The notes beneath the pieces are model-generated. The model was not told the DNA's origin. It did no database searches and was given only the letters and a program-made list of their open reading frames with translations. A program made the position numbers and the translations under genes. From assembly GCA_964475115.1 (NCBI GenBank), contig CAYYVJ010000021.1, forward strand, positions 1 through 25,743: a stretch of DNA of 25,743 bases, in the 5' to 3' direction. The stretch comes from CAYYVJ01 sp964475115. GTDB taxonomy: Bacteria; Bacillota; Clostridia; Lachnospirales; Lachnospiraceae. Below, piece after piece: positions 1 to 6,919 of the stretch (position 1 is the first letter of the stretch; every line of letters starts with the position of its first letter).

Positions 1-120
1 AGACTTGAAGCCATCCATGTTTAGTCCTGAATAGTGAACGAATACATCGTTTCCTGCTTCATCAGAAATAAATCCGTAACCTTTTTGGTTATTAAACCAC
101 TTAACTGTACCTTTGTTCAT
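1..120 (-). CDS. Cold-shock protein, CspA family (3' end outside window)
   Basis: Reading the minus strand from the ATG at 118-120 gives 40 codons that run off the window edge. They show the cold-shock-domain start (MNKGTVKWFN), an RNP1-like KGYGFI and an RNP2-like DVFVHY. Such proteins are small single-stranded nucleic-acid-binding OB-fold chaperones that help RNA folding and translation, often at low temperature. The RBS (GGAGGT) lies 6-8 bases before the ATG, and a good minus-strand promoter sits upstream. Family members are about 65-70 residues, so roughly 40% is missing here. Which csp paralogue it is cannot be told. Confidence 0.95.
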   Translation of the reverse strand, partial: MNKGTVKWFNNQKGYGFISDEAGNDVFVHYSGLNMDGFKS

Positions 121-182
121 CGTAATACCTCCAAAATAAATTAAATATAATAGTTAGTTACACCGATTTGTAACCTTTTACC

Positions 183-211
183 ATATTACCATAGATTGTC
201 AGAATTGTCAA
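183..211 (-). promoter_or_regulatory. Promoter for the cold-shock gene
   Basis: On the minus strand, TTGACA (206-211) and TAATAT (183-188) are separated by 17 bases, a sigma-A type promoter. The predicted transcript would carry a leader of about 55 bases before the csp ATG. Known csp mRNAs often have structured leaders, but I see no strong hairpin in this short one. Confidence 0.7.
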
Positions 212-256
212 TTGGATTTCAGGTAATTATTTACCAATTAACATAAAATTTACTAA

Positions 257-1258
257 TTATTTTTGTTTTTCATAAGCTTTTATGGCAAAAGTTGTATCTA
301 CTAAGTTTGAATAAGGGACGCGTTCAGACAATTGTCCTGATTGTTCTAAAACATCTTGTAGTAATTGAAAGCCGTCTTCTAAGAAAATAGCATCTTCTTT
401 CCATGTATCTTGATCGAGGTATCTTCCGACAATAATCTCTAAATTTTTCAAATCAGTTTCTGGGAACTGTGGTGAAATAGCTTTTGCAATTTCTTCTGCA
501 GTATGTGTGTTTACGAAATTGATCCCTTTTTGAATGGCATTAGTAAAATGTTGAATAATTTCTGGATTTTTTTCTAGATAGCTTTTTTTAGCGCTATATG
601 CAGTGTATGGGATATAGCCACTATCTACACCTAGGGAAGCAATTACATATCCATCACCTTCTAGTTCAAGGGCTGTAGCAAAAGGCTCAAATTCTACCGT
701 GTAATCGCCAGTTCCACCTGAAAAGGCACCAGCAGTTAACCCAAAATTAATATTTTGTATAATAGAAACGTCTTCTTTAGGGTCAATTCCGTTTTGTCTT
801 AGTATATATTCTAGTACCATTTGTGGCATTCCACCATCTCGGCCACCTATAATTTCTTTTCCCATAAGATTTGTCCAGGAAAAATCAGAATGTTCTTCTC
901 TGCCTACTAAGAAGTTACCTGCTCGCTGGGTAAGCTGAGCAAAATTCACTGCGTAGTCAGAAGCCCCTTCTGAATAAACATAAATGGAAGCCTCTGAACC
1001 CATAAAACCAATTTGTGCATCCCCTGAAATTAAAGCTGTCATAACATTATCTGCCCCTGCACCGTTTATTAAAGTAATATCCAGTCCTTCTTCTTCAAAA
1101 TAACCTAGTTCAATGGCAGCATATTGTGGGGCATAAAAAATGGAATGTGCAACTTCGTTTAAAGTGATCTTTGTAAGCTTATTATCCGTTTCTTTATTAC
1201 ATCCTATAAGTGAAAATACTATCATAAAAGTAAGTATCCCTAAGATCCATTGTTTCAT
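257..1258 (-). CDS. ABC transporter substrate-binding lipoprotein, NMT1/SsuA-like
   Basis: This 333-residue protein has a lipoprotein signal: a short basic start, a hydrophobic stretch, then L17-I18-G19-C20, with Cys20 as the expected lipid-anchored residue. The mature part starts with the pattern of NMT1/THI5-SsuA-type periplasmic-binding folds (an ITLNEVAHSIFYAP segment, then an AIELGYFEEEGLDI segment and a GDAQIGFMG segment). These proteins bind small ligands such as sulfonates, pyrimidine precursors or related compounds at the outer membrane face and pass them to an ABC permease. The ligand cannot be read from sequence. No permease or ATPase gene is adjacent in the window, so it looks like an orphan here. 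RBS CAGGAGGAA sits just before the ATG. It is divergent from the PlcR-like regulator at 1395, with palindromes in between. Confidence 0.85.
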   Translation of the reverse strand: MKQWILGILTFMIVFSLIGCNKETDNKLTKITLNEVAHSIFYAPQYAAIELGYFEEEGLDITLINGAGADNVMTALISGDAQIGFMGSEASIYVYSEGASDYAVNFAQLTQRAGNFLVGREEHSDFSWTNLMGKEIIGGRDGGMPQMVLEYILRQNGIDPKEDVSIIQNINFGLTAGAFSGGTGDYTVEFEPFATALELEGDGYVIASLGVDSGYIPYTAYSAKKSYLEKNPEIIQHFTNAIQKGINFVNTHTAEEIAKAISPQFPETDLKNLEIIVGRYLDQDTWKEDAIFLEDGFQLLQDVLEQSGQLSERVPYSNLVDTTFAIKAYEKQK

Positions 1259-1283
1259 ATTTTCCTCCTGCGGCTTATTATGT

Positions 1284-1305
1284 TAGTGTAATGAGTTTTA
1301 CACTA
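1284..1305. promoter_or_regulatory. Perfect inverted repeat, candidate operator
   Basis: TAGTGTAA (1284-1291), a six-base spacer, then TTACACTA (1298-1305): eight perfectly paired bases per arm. It lies in the 136-base region between the divergent lipoprotein and regulator genes, where it would overlap a weak minus-strand promoter (TTGTAA, 17 bases, TACACT). It is followed by an overlapping second repeat, ACTATAT (1302-1308), five bases, ATATAGT (1314-1320). Symmetry of this size suits a dimeric HTH protein. That the neighbouring regulator is the binder is inference. Confidence 0.5.
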
Positions 1306-1344
1306 TATTACAAATATAGTATATTAGTAAAAGCTAAATCTGTG

Positions 1345-1360
1345 CATAAAAGGTTTTATG
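1345..1360. promoter_or_regulatory. 16-base palindrome CATAAAAGGTTTTATG
   Basis: Seven perfectly paired bases on each side of a GG centre, lying just before the possible -10 hexamer TAAAAT (1364-1369) of the regulator gene and about 35 bases before its start codon. The position fits an autoregulatory operator. It does not match the published PlcR box, so a different specificity would be expected. Confidence 0.45.
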
Positions 1361-1394
1361 TGGTAAAATAAGGAAGAATAGGAGGTAGTATACA

Positions 1395-2351
1395 TTGAAA
1401 TATAAGCACTTTGGAGAGCTATTATATGAACTTCGTAAAATGTGTAAACTTACACAAGGAGAAGTATCAGCTGGAGTATGCACAATACGTCAGTATGGAA
1501 GATTAGAAAAAGGTGAATGCTATCCGAGGATGGATGTGCTCAATGGATTATCACGAAAATTTAATATAAATTTGTATAATTATTTTGAACTATACTTTTC
1601 AAACGAGTCAGCGGCTTCGATCAAGTACAAGGTAGAATTCAACAAAATATTGGAAACAAATTCGATCGAAGCATTGCCACTGATAATCGAGGAACTGAAA
1701 AAGAACCTTGATCTTACCATAAAAGAGAATTGCCAAATGTTACTATACGCTGAGGCATTACATACTTTTAATTTTGAGAAAGATTTTGAGAAGACGATAG
1801 GACTATGTATGGAGGCTATGAATATTGGCATAGAAGATAAGATTCATGTGAAGAAAAACAACTATTTATTGTATAATAACATCGAACTTTCTATATGGAA
1901 TTGCCTTGGTAGTTGCTATGGAGCTCTTGACAAGCATGAGGAGGCCATAGAGATTTTTGTTTCTATGAAAGAAGTACTTGAAAATAGAATCAGCGAATTC
2001 GATACGATTAAGCTCGTATCAGTCTATGAAAAAAAGATATATGAACTAGTGTTATATAATTTGGGCAGTTCTTATATGTTGAAATCAAATTTAGAACCTG
2101 CATTGGAGCTTACAGAAAAAGGAATTAACTTCTCGATTGCTCATAATAACATTCGTTTTTTACCAAGTCTTTTGATGAGAAAATTCGAGTTATTATGCAT
2201 GACAAATAAGATGGGGGAAGCAGAAGAAGTCCATAATACGATTTTAGAACTTTTGAAATTGGTTAATATGGATGGTAAGTATGAGAGGCAAAAAAAGAAG
2301 ATGGAGAAAATCCACCTGAATTATTTCGGGGAATCGAAAAATAGGACATAA
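1395..2351 (+). CDS. XRE-family HTH regulator with TPR domain, PlcR/RRNPP-like
   Basis: 318 residues. An N-terminal XRE helix-turn-helix occupies about residues 6-62; its recognition region (LTQGEVSAGVC, then GRLEKGECYPRMDVL) closely resembles the DNA-binding domain of PlcR-type regulators. The rest, about 75-310, is all-helical with TPR-like pairs such as residues around AEALHTFNFEKDFEKTIGLC and LGSSYMLKSNLEPALEL. RRNPP family members (PlcR, Rgg, ComR, AimR, PrgX) use such TPR domains to bind short re-imported peptides and so switch DNA binding. A TTG start at 1395 is chosen because GGAGGT lies at 1381-1386 and no in-frame ATG fits. It is followed within 70 bases by a small exported-type peptide gene, the usual arrangement for a receptor and its pheromone. 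Family confidence is good; the ligand is inference. Confidence 0.8.
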   Translation: MKYKHFGELLYELRKMCKLTQGEVSAGVCTIRQYGRLEKGECYPRMDVLNGLSRKFNINLYNYFELYFSNESAASIKYKVEFNKILETNSIEALPLIIEELKKNLDLTIKENCQMLLYAEALHTFNFEKDFEKTIGLCMEAMNIGIEDKIHVKKNNYLLYNNIELSIWNCLGSCYGALDKHEEAIEIFVSMKEVLENRISEFDTIKLVSVYEKKIYELVLYNLGSSYMLKSNLEPALELTEKGINFSIAHNNIRFLPSLLMRKFELLCMTNKMGEAEEVHNTILELLKLVNMDGKYERQKKKMEKIHLNYFGESKNRT

Positions 2352-2358
2352 ATGTCTG

Positions 2359-2387
2359 TTTACAAGCTATAAGATACATGTCATAAT
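2359..2387 (+). promoter_or_regulatory. Promoter for the small peptide gene, next to short palindromes
   Basis: TTTACA (2359-2364) and CATAAT (2382-2387) with a 17-base spacer; each is one base from consensus. A perfect 12-base repeat GACAT-AA-ATGTC (2345-2356) abuts the -35 and overlaps the end of the regulator gene, and ACATGT lies in the spacer. So the peptide gene can be transcribed separately from the regulator and may be controlled at this site. Confidence 0.6.
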
Positions 2388-2420
2388 TTAAAAAGATAAA
2401 TCAAAAGGGGGACAAAAGTG

Positions 2421-2615
2421 ATGTCTAGAATTAAATTATGTATGGTTATGTTGCTTTGTTGTGGATTTATTTCTTCAGTTTTAACAAAAGGTATTTCAGA
2501 TTATCAAATTGTAGATGCAACTACTGCAAAGACCTTTGACGTATGTGGTCCAGATGATTATGAAGTCGTGGTTGAACTTGAATCGATTGGTGATATTAAA
2601 CTTGTTACTTTTTAA
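2421..2615 (+). CDS. Small exported-type peptide, candidate signalling pro-peptide
   Basis: 64 residues from the ATG at 2421 (a GTG directly before it, at 2418, is a less likely start); AAGGGGG at 2405-2410 is the RBS. The N-terminus has a basic start and a hydrophobic run (KLCMVMLLCCGFISSVL), then Thr-Lys-Gly, as in a Sec signal peptide. The remaining about 40 residues are acidic, hold one Cys (VCGPDDY) and end in GDIKLVTF. I do not recognise a family. Size, export signal, a promoter of its own and position just after a PlcR-like receptor match the PapR/NprX/Shp type of pro-peptide, whose active form is usually cut from the C-terminus. Function is therefore a guess from context; a small unrelated secreted peptide remains possible. 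Confidence 0.6.
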   Translation: MSRIKLCMVMLLCCGFISSVLTKGISDYQIVDATTAKTFDVCGPDDYEVVVELESIGDIKLVTF

Positions 2616-2688
2616 AGCGCTCTGAGGGGAGTATTTGAAAAATAAAAAGTTGTTTACCCCTTTAACATTTTAGTCAGAAAAAGCTGGG

Positions 2689-2717
2689 TTGACAATCATT
2701 ATCCCAATGTCTATAAT
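2689..2717 (+). promoter_or_regulatory. mntP promoter with overlapping Fur-like box
   Basis: TTGACA (2689-2694), 17 bases, TATAAT (2712-2717): a perfect sigma-A promoter that would start the RNA near 2724, at the base of the riboswitch. TGACAATCATTATCC (2690-2704) matches the 7-1-7 Fur box (TGATAAT-N-ATTATCA) at 12 of 14 arm positions and covers most of the -35. Metal control at both initiation and elongation is thus suggested; the box call is by eye. Confidence 0.75.
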
Positions 2718-2724
2718 TCTATAT

Positions 2725-2835
2725 AGATAAGGGAGTAGTTAACACACTGTGTAATAAAGTCAACATGCTGATATTTTATATCTGGCTTTATTTATCGCGA
2801 TGGAAGTAACCACTAGTAAGATTTGCTTAGCTTTC
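2725..2835 (+). ncRNA. Manganese riboswitch, yybP-ykoY class
   Basis: The RNA carries the class hallmarks in order: GGGAGTAG (2731-2738), an AATAAAGTC segment pairing with GGCTTTATT as a long internal stem, and a closing TAGTAAGATTT segment before GCTTAGC. I compared this from memory with the lactococcal yybP-ykoY element. The class binds Mn2+ and usually turns on exporters such as MntP when manganese is high. A large terminator hairpin follows at once. AGATAAG at the aptamer's 5' end (2725-2731) is identical to the terminator's descending arm (2873-2879) and so can pair with its ascending arm CTTATCT (2851-2857), a plausible antiterminator switch. Confidence 0.85.
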
Positions 2836-2839
2836 ACGT

Positions 2840-2892
2840 AAATAACGAGACTTATCTGCATCTTTTTTGTGCAGATAAGCCTCGTTATTTTA
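2840..2892 (+). terminator. Riboswitch-controlled intrinsic terminator before mntP
   Basis: Arms AAATAACGAG-A-CTTATCTGCA (2840-2860) and TGCAGATAAG-C-CTCGTTATTT (2870-2890) pair over about 20 bases with one A/C mismatch and a nine-base T-rich loop, ending in TTTT. It sits between the Mn aptamer and the mntP RBS, the expected expression platform. The U-run after the stem is short, because part of it is in the stem itself. Confidence 0.8.
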
Positions 2893-2936
2893 ATGTGCCC
2901 TATAAAAATACCAATACAAGAAAAAGGAGTTCTAAA

Positions 2937-3500
2937 ATGAGTTTATTTGAATTATTTATAATTGCAGTAGGTTTATCGATGGATGCATGTGCAGTTGCAA
3001 TCTGTAAAGGATTATGTATGTCTAAAATTAATTATAAGCAAGCACTTAAAATTGGTGCATACTTTGGATTTTTTCAAGGTAGTATGCCTTTGCTTGGTTA
3101 TTTTGTAGGAGTACAATTTAATTCTAGTATACAATCTTTAGACCATTGGATTGCTTTTATTTTATTGGGGATAATTGGCTTAAATATGATAAAAGAATCT
3201 AGGAGTAATGAAGAACCTATAAGTTGTGATTTGCATCCGAAAGAAATGATTGTTCTTTCATTGGCTACTAGCATTGATGCTTTGGCAGTAGGCGTAACCT
3301 TTGCCTTTTTACAAGTAGATATTATTCCTGCAGTTTCCTTTATTGGTATCATTACCCTGATTCTGTCTATAATAGGTGTTAAGGTAGGTTGTGTATTTGG
3401 GATGAAATATAAATCAAAAGCAGAGTTTGCGGGTGGTTTGATTTTAATTGCTATGGGATTAAGGATTTTAATTGAGCATATGAATCCAGGTGTCATATAA
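2937..3500 (+). CDS. mntP: Manganese efflux pump MntP
   Basis: 187 residues from the ATG at 2937, preceded by AAAAAGGAG. An in-frame start at 2823 would translate through the riboswitch terminator and is rejected. The protein is a six-helix membrane protein of the MntP (YebN) family, built of two inverted three-helix repeats, each with a conserved Asp: GLSMDACAVA (Asp16) and ATSIDALAVG (Asp114). It exports Mn2+ from the cytoplasm and protects from manganese excess. Control by the upstream Mn riboswitch, and perhaps by Fur, agrees with that role. The family's usual length is about 185-190 residues, so it is intact. Confidence 0.95.
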   Translation: MSLFELFIIAVGLSMDACAVAICKGLCMSKINYKQALKIGAYFGFFQGSMPLLGYFVGVQFNSSIQSLDHWIAFILLGIIGLNMIKESRSNEEPISCDLHPKEMIVLSLATSIDALAVGVTFAFLQVDIIPAVSFIGIITLILSIIGVKVGCVFGMKYKSKAEFAGGLILIAMGLRILIEHMNPGVI

Positions 3501-3549
3501 AAAATAGATTTTATAATTCTTATATTTTTGTTAACAAATAAAAAGTGTA

Positions 3550-3579
3550 TTGACAGCATGGTAGAAACAATACAATAAT
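3550..3579 (+). promoter_or_regulatory. Promoter for the ABC exporter pair
   Basis: TTGACA (3550-3555), 18 bases, AATAAT (3574-3579). GGAGG at 3598-3602 follows right at the gap edge, so the start codon of the first ABC gene must be among the first unknown bases. Confidence 0.6.
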
Positions 3580-3602
3580 GGTTATGATTAAACGAATGGA
3601 GG

Positions 3603-3702
3603 NNNNNNNNNNNNNNNNNNNNNNNNNNNNNNNNNNNNNNNNNNNNNNNNNNNNNNNNNNNNNNNNNNNNNNNNNNNNNNNNNNNNNNNNNNNNNNNNNN
3701 NN
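3603..3702. other. Assembly gap, 100 N (true length unknown)
   Basis: Exactly 100 N. The left edge ends at an RBS. The right edge is already inside the extracellular loop of the first ABC subunit. Homologues of this exporter type, as I remember them, need well over 100 residues between these points, so the 100 is a placeholder. Confidence 0.9.
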
Positions 3703-3704
3703 TG

Positions 3705-5531
3705 AAAAAACCTATTCTAGCAGTATCATTTATTGAATCAAAAAGCGATGCCGGCTTAGAGATGCCAATGGAAATCAATGAGCAAGTAGTAAGTTCTATG
3801 AATCAACAGATTGAAGGATTACCAGGAACCATTACAGATCAAATGATGGTTTCTTACGTGAAAAATGAATATGAAGCCCTTGGACTAAATATGGATTCTA
3901 TTCAAATAAGATATATTTTAGCAACAGGAATAAAAATGTTGGGATATGCTTTGCTTGGTATGTTGGCTAGTATATCTGTTGTTTATTTATCATCTAAGAT
4001 ATCAGCTCTATTGGGTAGAGATTTGAGAGGGATGGTTTTTAAAAAGGTGTTATCATTTTCAAATGCAGAGTTTGATCAATTTTCTACGGCTTCCCTAATA
4101 ACAAGAAGTACAAATGACATTCAACAGATTCAAGGTATGTTTGTTATGCTGATACGAATTTTGTTTTATGCACCTATTTTGGGAATAGGTGGTGTACTTA
4201 AAGTGTTTAATACCAACACTTCTATGGCTTGGATTATAGGGGTTGCAGTGGCAGCCATTATGATTATTATTGGCTTCTTATTTGCTGTTGTTATTCCAAA
4301 GTTTAAATTATTGCAAAAGTTAGTGGATAAAGTAAATTTAGTAACGAGAGAAATTTTAACAGGATTGTCTGTTGTTCGTGCGTTTAATAAAGAGAGACAT
4401 GAAGAAGAGAGGTTTGACAAGGCAAATAAAGACTTAACAAAAACCAATTTGTTTGTGACTCGAGTGATGGCTATTATGATGCCTTTAATGATGTTGGTAA
4501 TGAACTTGATTACCATATTGATTGTATGGGTGGGCTCCCAAGGCGTAGATATGGGAACGATGCAAGTGGGTGATATGATGGCATTTGTTGCTTATACAAT
4601 GCAGATAATTATGTCATTTCTAATGATTAGTATGGTATCGATTATGTTACCTAGAGCATCGGTTTCTGCTGTTCGTATTGATGAAATATTAACTGTTAAA
4701 GACACGATTATAGAAGCGGAAGTCAGTAAGGCACATGAAATGATCACAAAAGGTTTTATAGAATTTGATCATGTACATTTTAGTTATCCTGGTGCAGATG
4801 AAGAAATTTTAACAGATATTTCCTTCCAAGCAAAGCCTGGAGAGACCATAGCATTTATCGGAAGTACTGGAAGTGGAAAATCAACTTTAATAAATCTAAT
4901 TCCAAGGTTTTACGATGTGACGAAGGGACGAATCTTAATTGATGGTGTAGATATAAGAGAAATAAAATTAACTGAGCTTAGAGATAAGCTTGGACTTGTG
5001 CCGCAAAAAGGAGTTTTGTTTTCAGGAACCATTGAATCGAATGTGAAATTTGGAAATGAAAAAGCGGATGAGGCAGAGTTGGAACGTGCAGCAAGAATAG
5101 CACAAGCATTGGAGTTTGTAAAAGAAAAGCCAGAAGGATTTGATTCAGAAATCTCCCAAGGAGGAAATAATGTGTCTGGTGGTCAAAAGCAAAGATTGTC
5201 AATTGCAAGAGCAATTGCAAAAAATCCGGATATTTATATTTTTGATGATAGTTTTTCGGCTTTAGATTATAAAACAGATGTGGCTCTTAGAGCAGCACTT
5301 AAGAAAGAAATTAAAGATAGTACAGTGCTTATTGTAGCTCAAAGAATTAGTACGATTTTGAATGCAGATCAGATTATTGTATTAGATGAAGGAAAACTTG
5401 CAGGAATTGGAACTCATAAGGAATTATTGAAGACAAGTGAGATATATAGACAGATTGCAATGTCACAACTTTCTGAAAAGGAATTAGGCATTAATGAAAG
5501 GGAACTAGAGGAGGTGTCAAAGGATGAGTAA
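3705..5531 (+). CDS. ABC exporter half, degenerate-site subunit (N-terminus lost in gap)
   Basis: The frame is open from the gap edge (KKPILAVSFIE...) into the 589 residues after Met at 3762, so this Met is not the start; the RBS lies before the gap. The part seen has the end of a long extracellular loop, then TM helices at about 56-77, 128-148, 157-178, 236-258 and 270-292 (numbering from the 3762 Met). The nucleotide-binding domain has Walker A GSTGSGKS (367-374), Q-loop VPQKG, signature VSGGQ (471-475) and Walker B IYIFDD (491-496). The catalytic Glu after Walker B is Asp, and the switch His is Gln (VAQRIS, Gln527). These changes mark the degenerate half of heterodimeric exporters such as TM287/288, BmrCD and LmrCD. 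The partner starts eight bases before its stop. Substrate is unknown; drugs or lipids are usual. Confidence 0.9.
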   Translation, partial: KKPILAVSFIESKSDAGLEMPMEINEQVVSSMNQQIEGLPGTITDQMMVSYVKNEYEALGLNMDSIQIRYILATGIKMLGYALLGMLASISVVYLSSKISALLGRDLRGMVFKKVLSFSNAEFDQFSTASLITRSTNDIQQIQGMFVMLIRILFYAPILGIGGVLKVFNTNTSMAWIIGVAVAAIMIIIGFLFAVVIPKFKLLQKLVDKVNLVTREILTGLSVVRAFNKERHEEERFDKANKDLTKTNLFVTRVMAIMMPLMMLVMNLITILIVWVGSQGVDMGTMQVGDMMAFVAYTMQIIMSFLMISMVSIMLPRASVSAVRIDEILTVKDTIIEAEVSKAHEMITKGFIEFDHVHFSYPGADEEILTDISFQAKPGETIAFIGSTGSGKSTLINLIPRFYDVTKGRILIDGVDIREIKLTELRDKLGLVPQKGVLFSGTIESNVKFGNEKADEAELERAARIAQALEFVKEKPEGFDSEISQGGNNVSGGQKQRLSIARAIAKNPDIYIFDDSFSALDYKTDVALRAALKKEIKDSTVLIVAQRISTILNADQIIVLDEGKLAGIGTHKELLKTSEIYRQIAMSQLSEKELGINERELEEVSKDE

Positions 5532-6919
5532 AAATGAAAATACCCCTAAGGTAAAAGTAGGAGGCGGTGGTCATGGTGCCATGGGAAGCGTCGAAAAGCC
5601 TAAGGAATTTAAAAAGACCATGGGTAAACTACTTAAATACATTGGAAAATATAAAATTAATTTGCTTATCGTTGCATTTTTTGCAATTGGAAGTACCATA
5701 TTTTCTATTCTAGGTCCTACAATCTTAGGTAATGCAACAACTGAAATTTTTAATGGATTATTATCCAAACTATCTGGTGGAACAGGGATTGATTTTCAAG
5801 TAATTGGAAAAATATTAATGACATTGATGACTTTATATTTGATTAGTGCTGTTTTTTCTTTTGCACAAGGCATTATCATGTCGGGTGTAACTCAGAAAAT
5901 CACTTATCGCATTCGAAAAGAATTAATACAGAAGATAAATCGAATGCCTATGAATTATTTTGATACAAAGACACATGGAGAAGTATTATCAAGATTTACA
6001 AATGATGTAGATACTTTAAGCCAGAATTTAAGTCAAAGTGTAACACAGCTTATTACCTCATTTGTTACTATTGTCGGTGTATTGGTAATGATGCTTCGTA
6101 TAAGCATATCTATGACTTTAGTTGTTTTATTTGTATTACCTTTTTCTATGGTTCTAATTTCAATTATTATGAAAAAGTCTCAGAAGTATTTTTCAACGCA
6201 ACAAGAGTACTTAGGAAAAATAAATGGGCAAGTAGAAGAAGTGTATGGAGGTCATACGATTGTCTCCGCCTTTAACAAGGAAGAGTCTGCGATTGCTGAA
6301 TTTGAAAAAACGAATCATGTCTTATTTGATTCAGCATGGAAGTCTCAATTTCTTTCAGGTCTTATGATGCCGATTATGACTTTTATCGGGAATCTTGGTT
6401 ATGTGGCTGTTTCGATCTTAGGTGGATATCTAGTGATTAAGCAAGCGATAGAGGTAGGACAGATTCAATCCTTTATTCAATATGTAAGAAGCTTTAATCA
6501 ACCGATAGCCCAAGCAGCACAAGTATCTAACATGGTCCAATCAATGGTCGCAGCAGCAGAGCGAGTGTTTGAATTTTTAGAAGAAGATGAGGAAGACCAG
6601 ATTGTAGATAATCCTGTAGCTGTGAATGGACTAGAAGGAAGANNNNNNNNNNNNNNNNNNNNNNNNNNNNNNNNNNNNNNNNNNNNNNNNNNNNNNNNNN
6701 NNNNNNNNNNNNNNNNNNNNNNNNNNNNNNNNNNNNNNNNNNGAAGGAAGAACGAGTTTTATTATAGCCCATAGACTATCCACCATTAAGGATGCAGATT
6801 TAATTTTAGTTATGAAAGATGGAAACATAGTAGAGCAAGGTAAACATGATGATTTGTTGCTAGCAGGTGGATTTTATGCAGAGCTATATAATGCTCAATT
6901 TGAAAATGCCAGTGCCTAA
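5524..6919 (+). CDS. ABC exporter half, consensus-site subunit (NBD core lost in gap)
   Basis: The ATG at 5524 overlaps the previous stop by eight bases, with GAGGAGG 9 bases before it: translational coupling of a heterodimer. An N-terminal GGGGHGAMG segment precedes a transmembrane domain with helices from about residue 46 onward. Coding stops being visible at LEGR (6642) and resumes after the gap at EGRTSFIIAHRLSTI, ending in a TAA at 6917-6919. The switch His is present here (IIAHRLS), unlike in its partner, so this should be the half that supplies the working residues. Walker A, signature and Walker B are all in the missing part. Left and right flanks are in register only if the gap is a multiple of three, so 100 N gives a false frameshift; the gene is probably intact. 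Confidence 0.9.
6643..6742. other. Assembly gap, 100 N (true length near 600 by family)
   Basis: The gap starts and ends on codon boundaries of the same ABC gene, so its real length must be divisible by three; 100 is not. About 200 residues of nucleotide-binding domain are expected here. Both edges carry the same nine bases, GAAGGAAGA. Confidence 0.9.

Noticed and set aside
222..235. Short hairpin GGTAATTATTTACC between csp and the lipoprotein gene
   Set aside because: Five pairs and no T-run; could be chance in an AT-rich spacer and is not a clear terminator for the lipoprotein gene.
1261..1394. A canonical PlcR box near the PlcR-like regulator
   Set aside because: Looked for TATGNA-N4-TNCATA on both strands and did not find it; the palindromes present are different.
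2626..2668. Weak hairpin GAGGGG/CCCCT after the small peptide gene as a terminator
   Set aside because: Only about five pairs around a loop of some 30 bases and a broken T-run; not convincing.
2823..2936. An in-frame N-terminal extension of mntP starting at 2823
   Set aside because: It would be translated from the riboswitch and terminator hairpin, has no RBS, and lacks similarity to MntP; the ATG at 2937 has AAAAAGGAG before it and the family's start.
6643..6772. The second ABC gene as a frameshifted pseudogene ending at 6774
   Set aside because: The apparent frameshift arises only because the placeholder is 100 bases; both flanks are in register if the gap is a multiple of three, and the C-terminus is well conserved.
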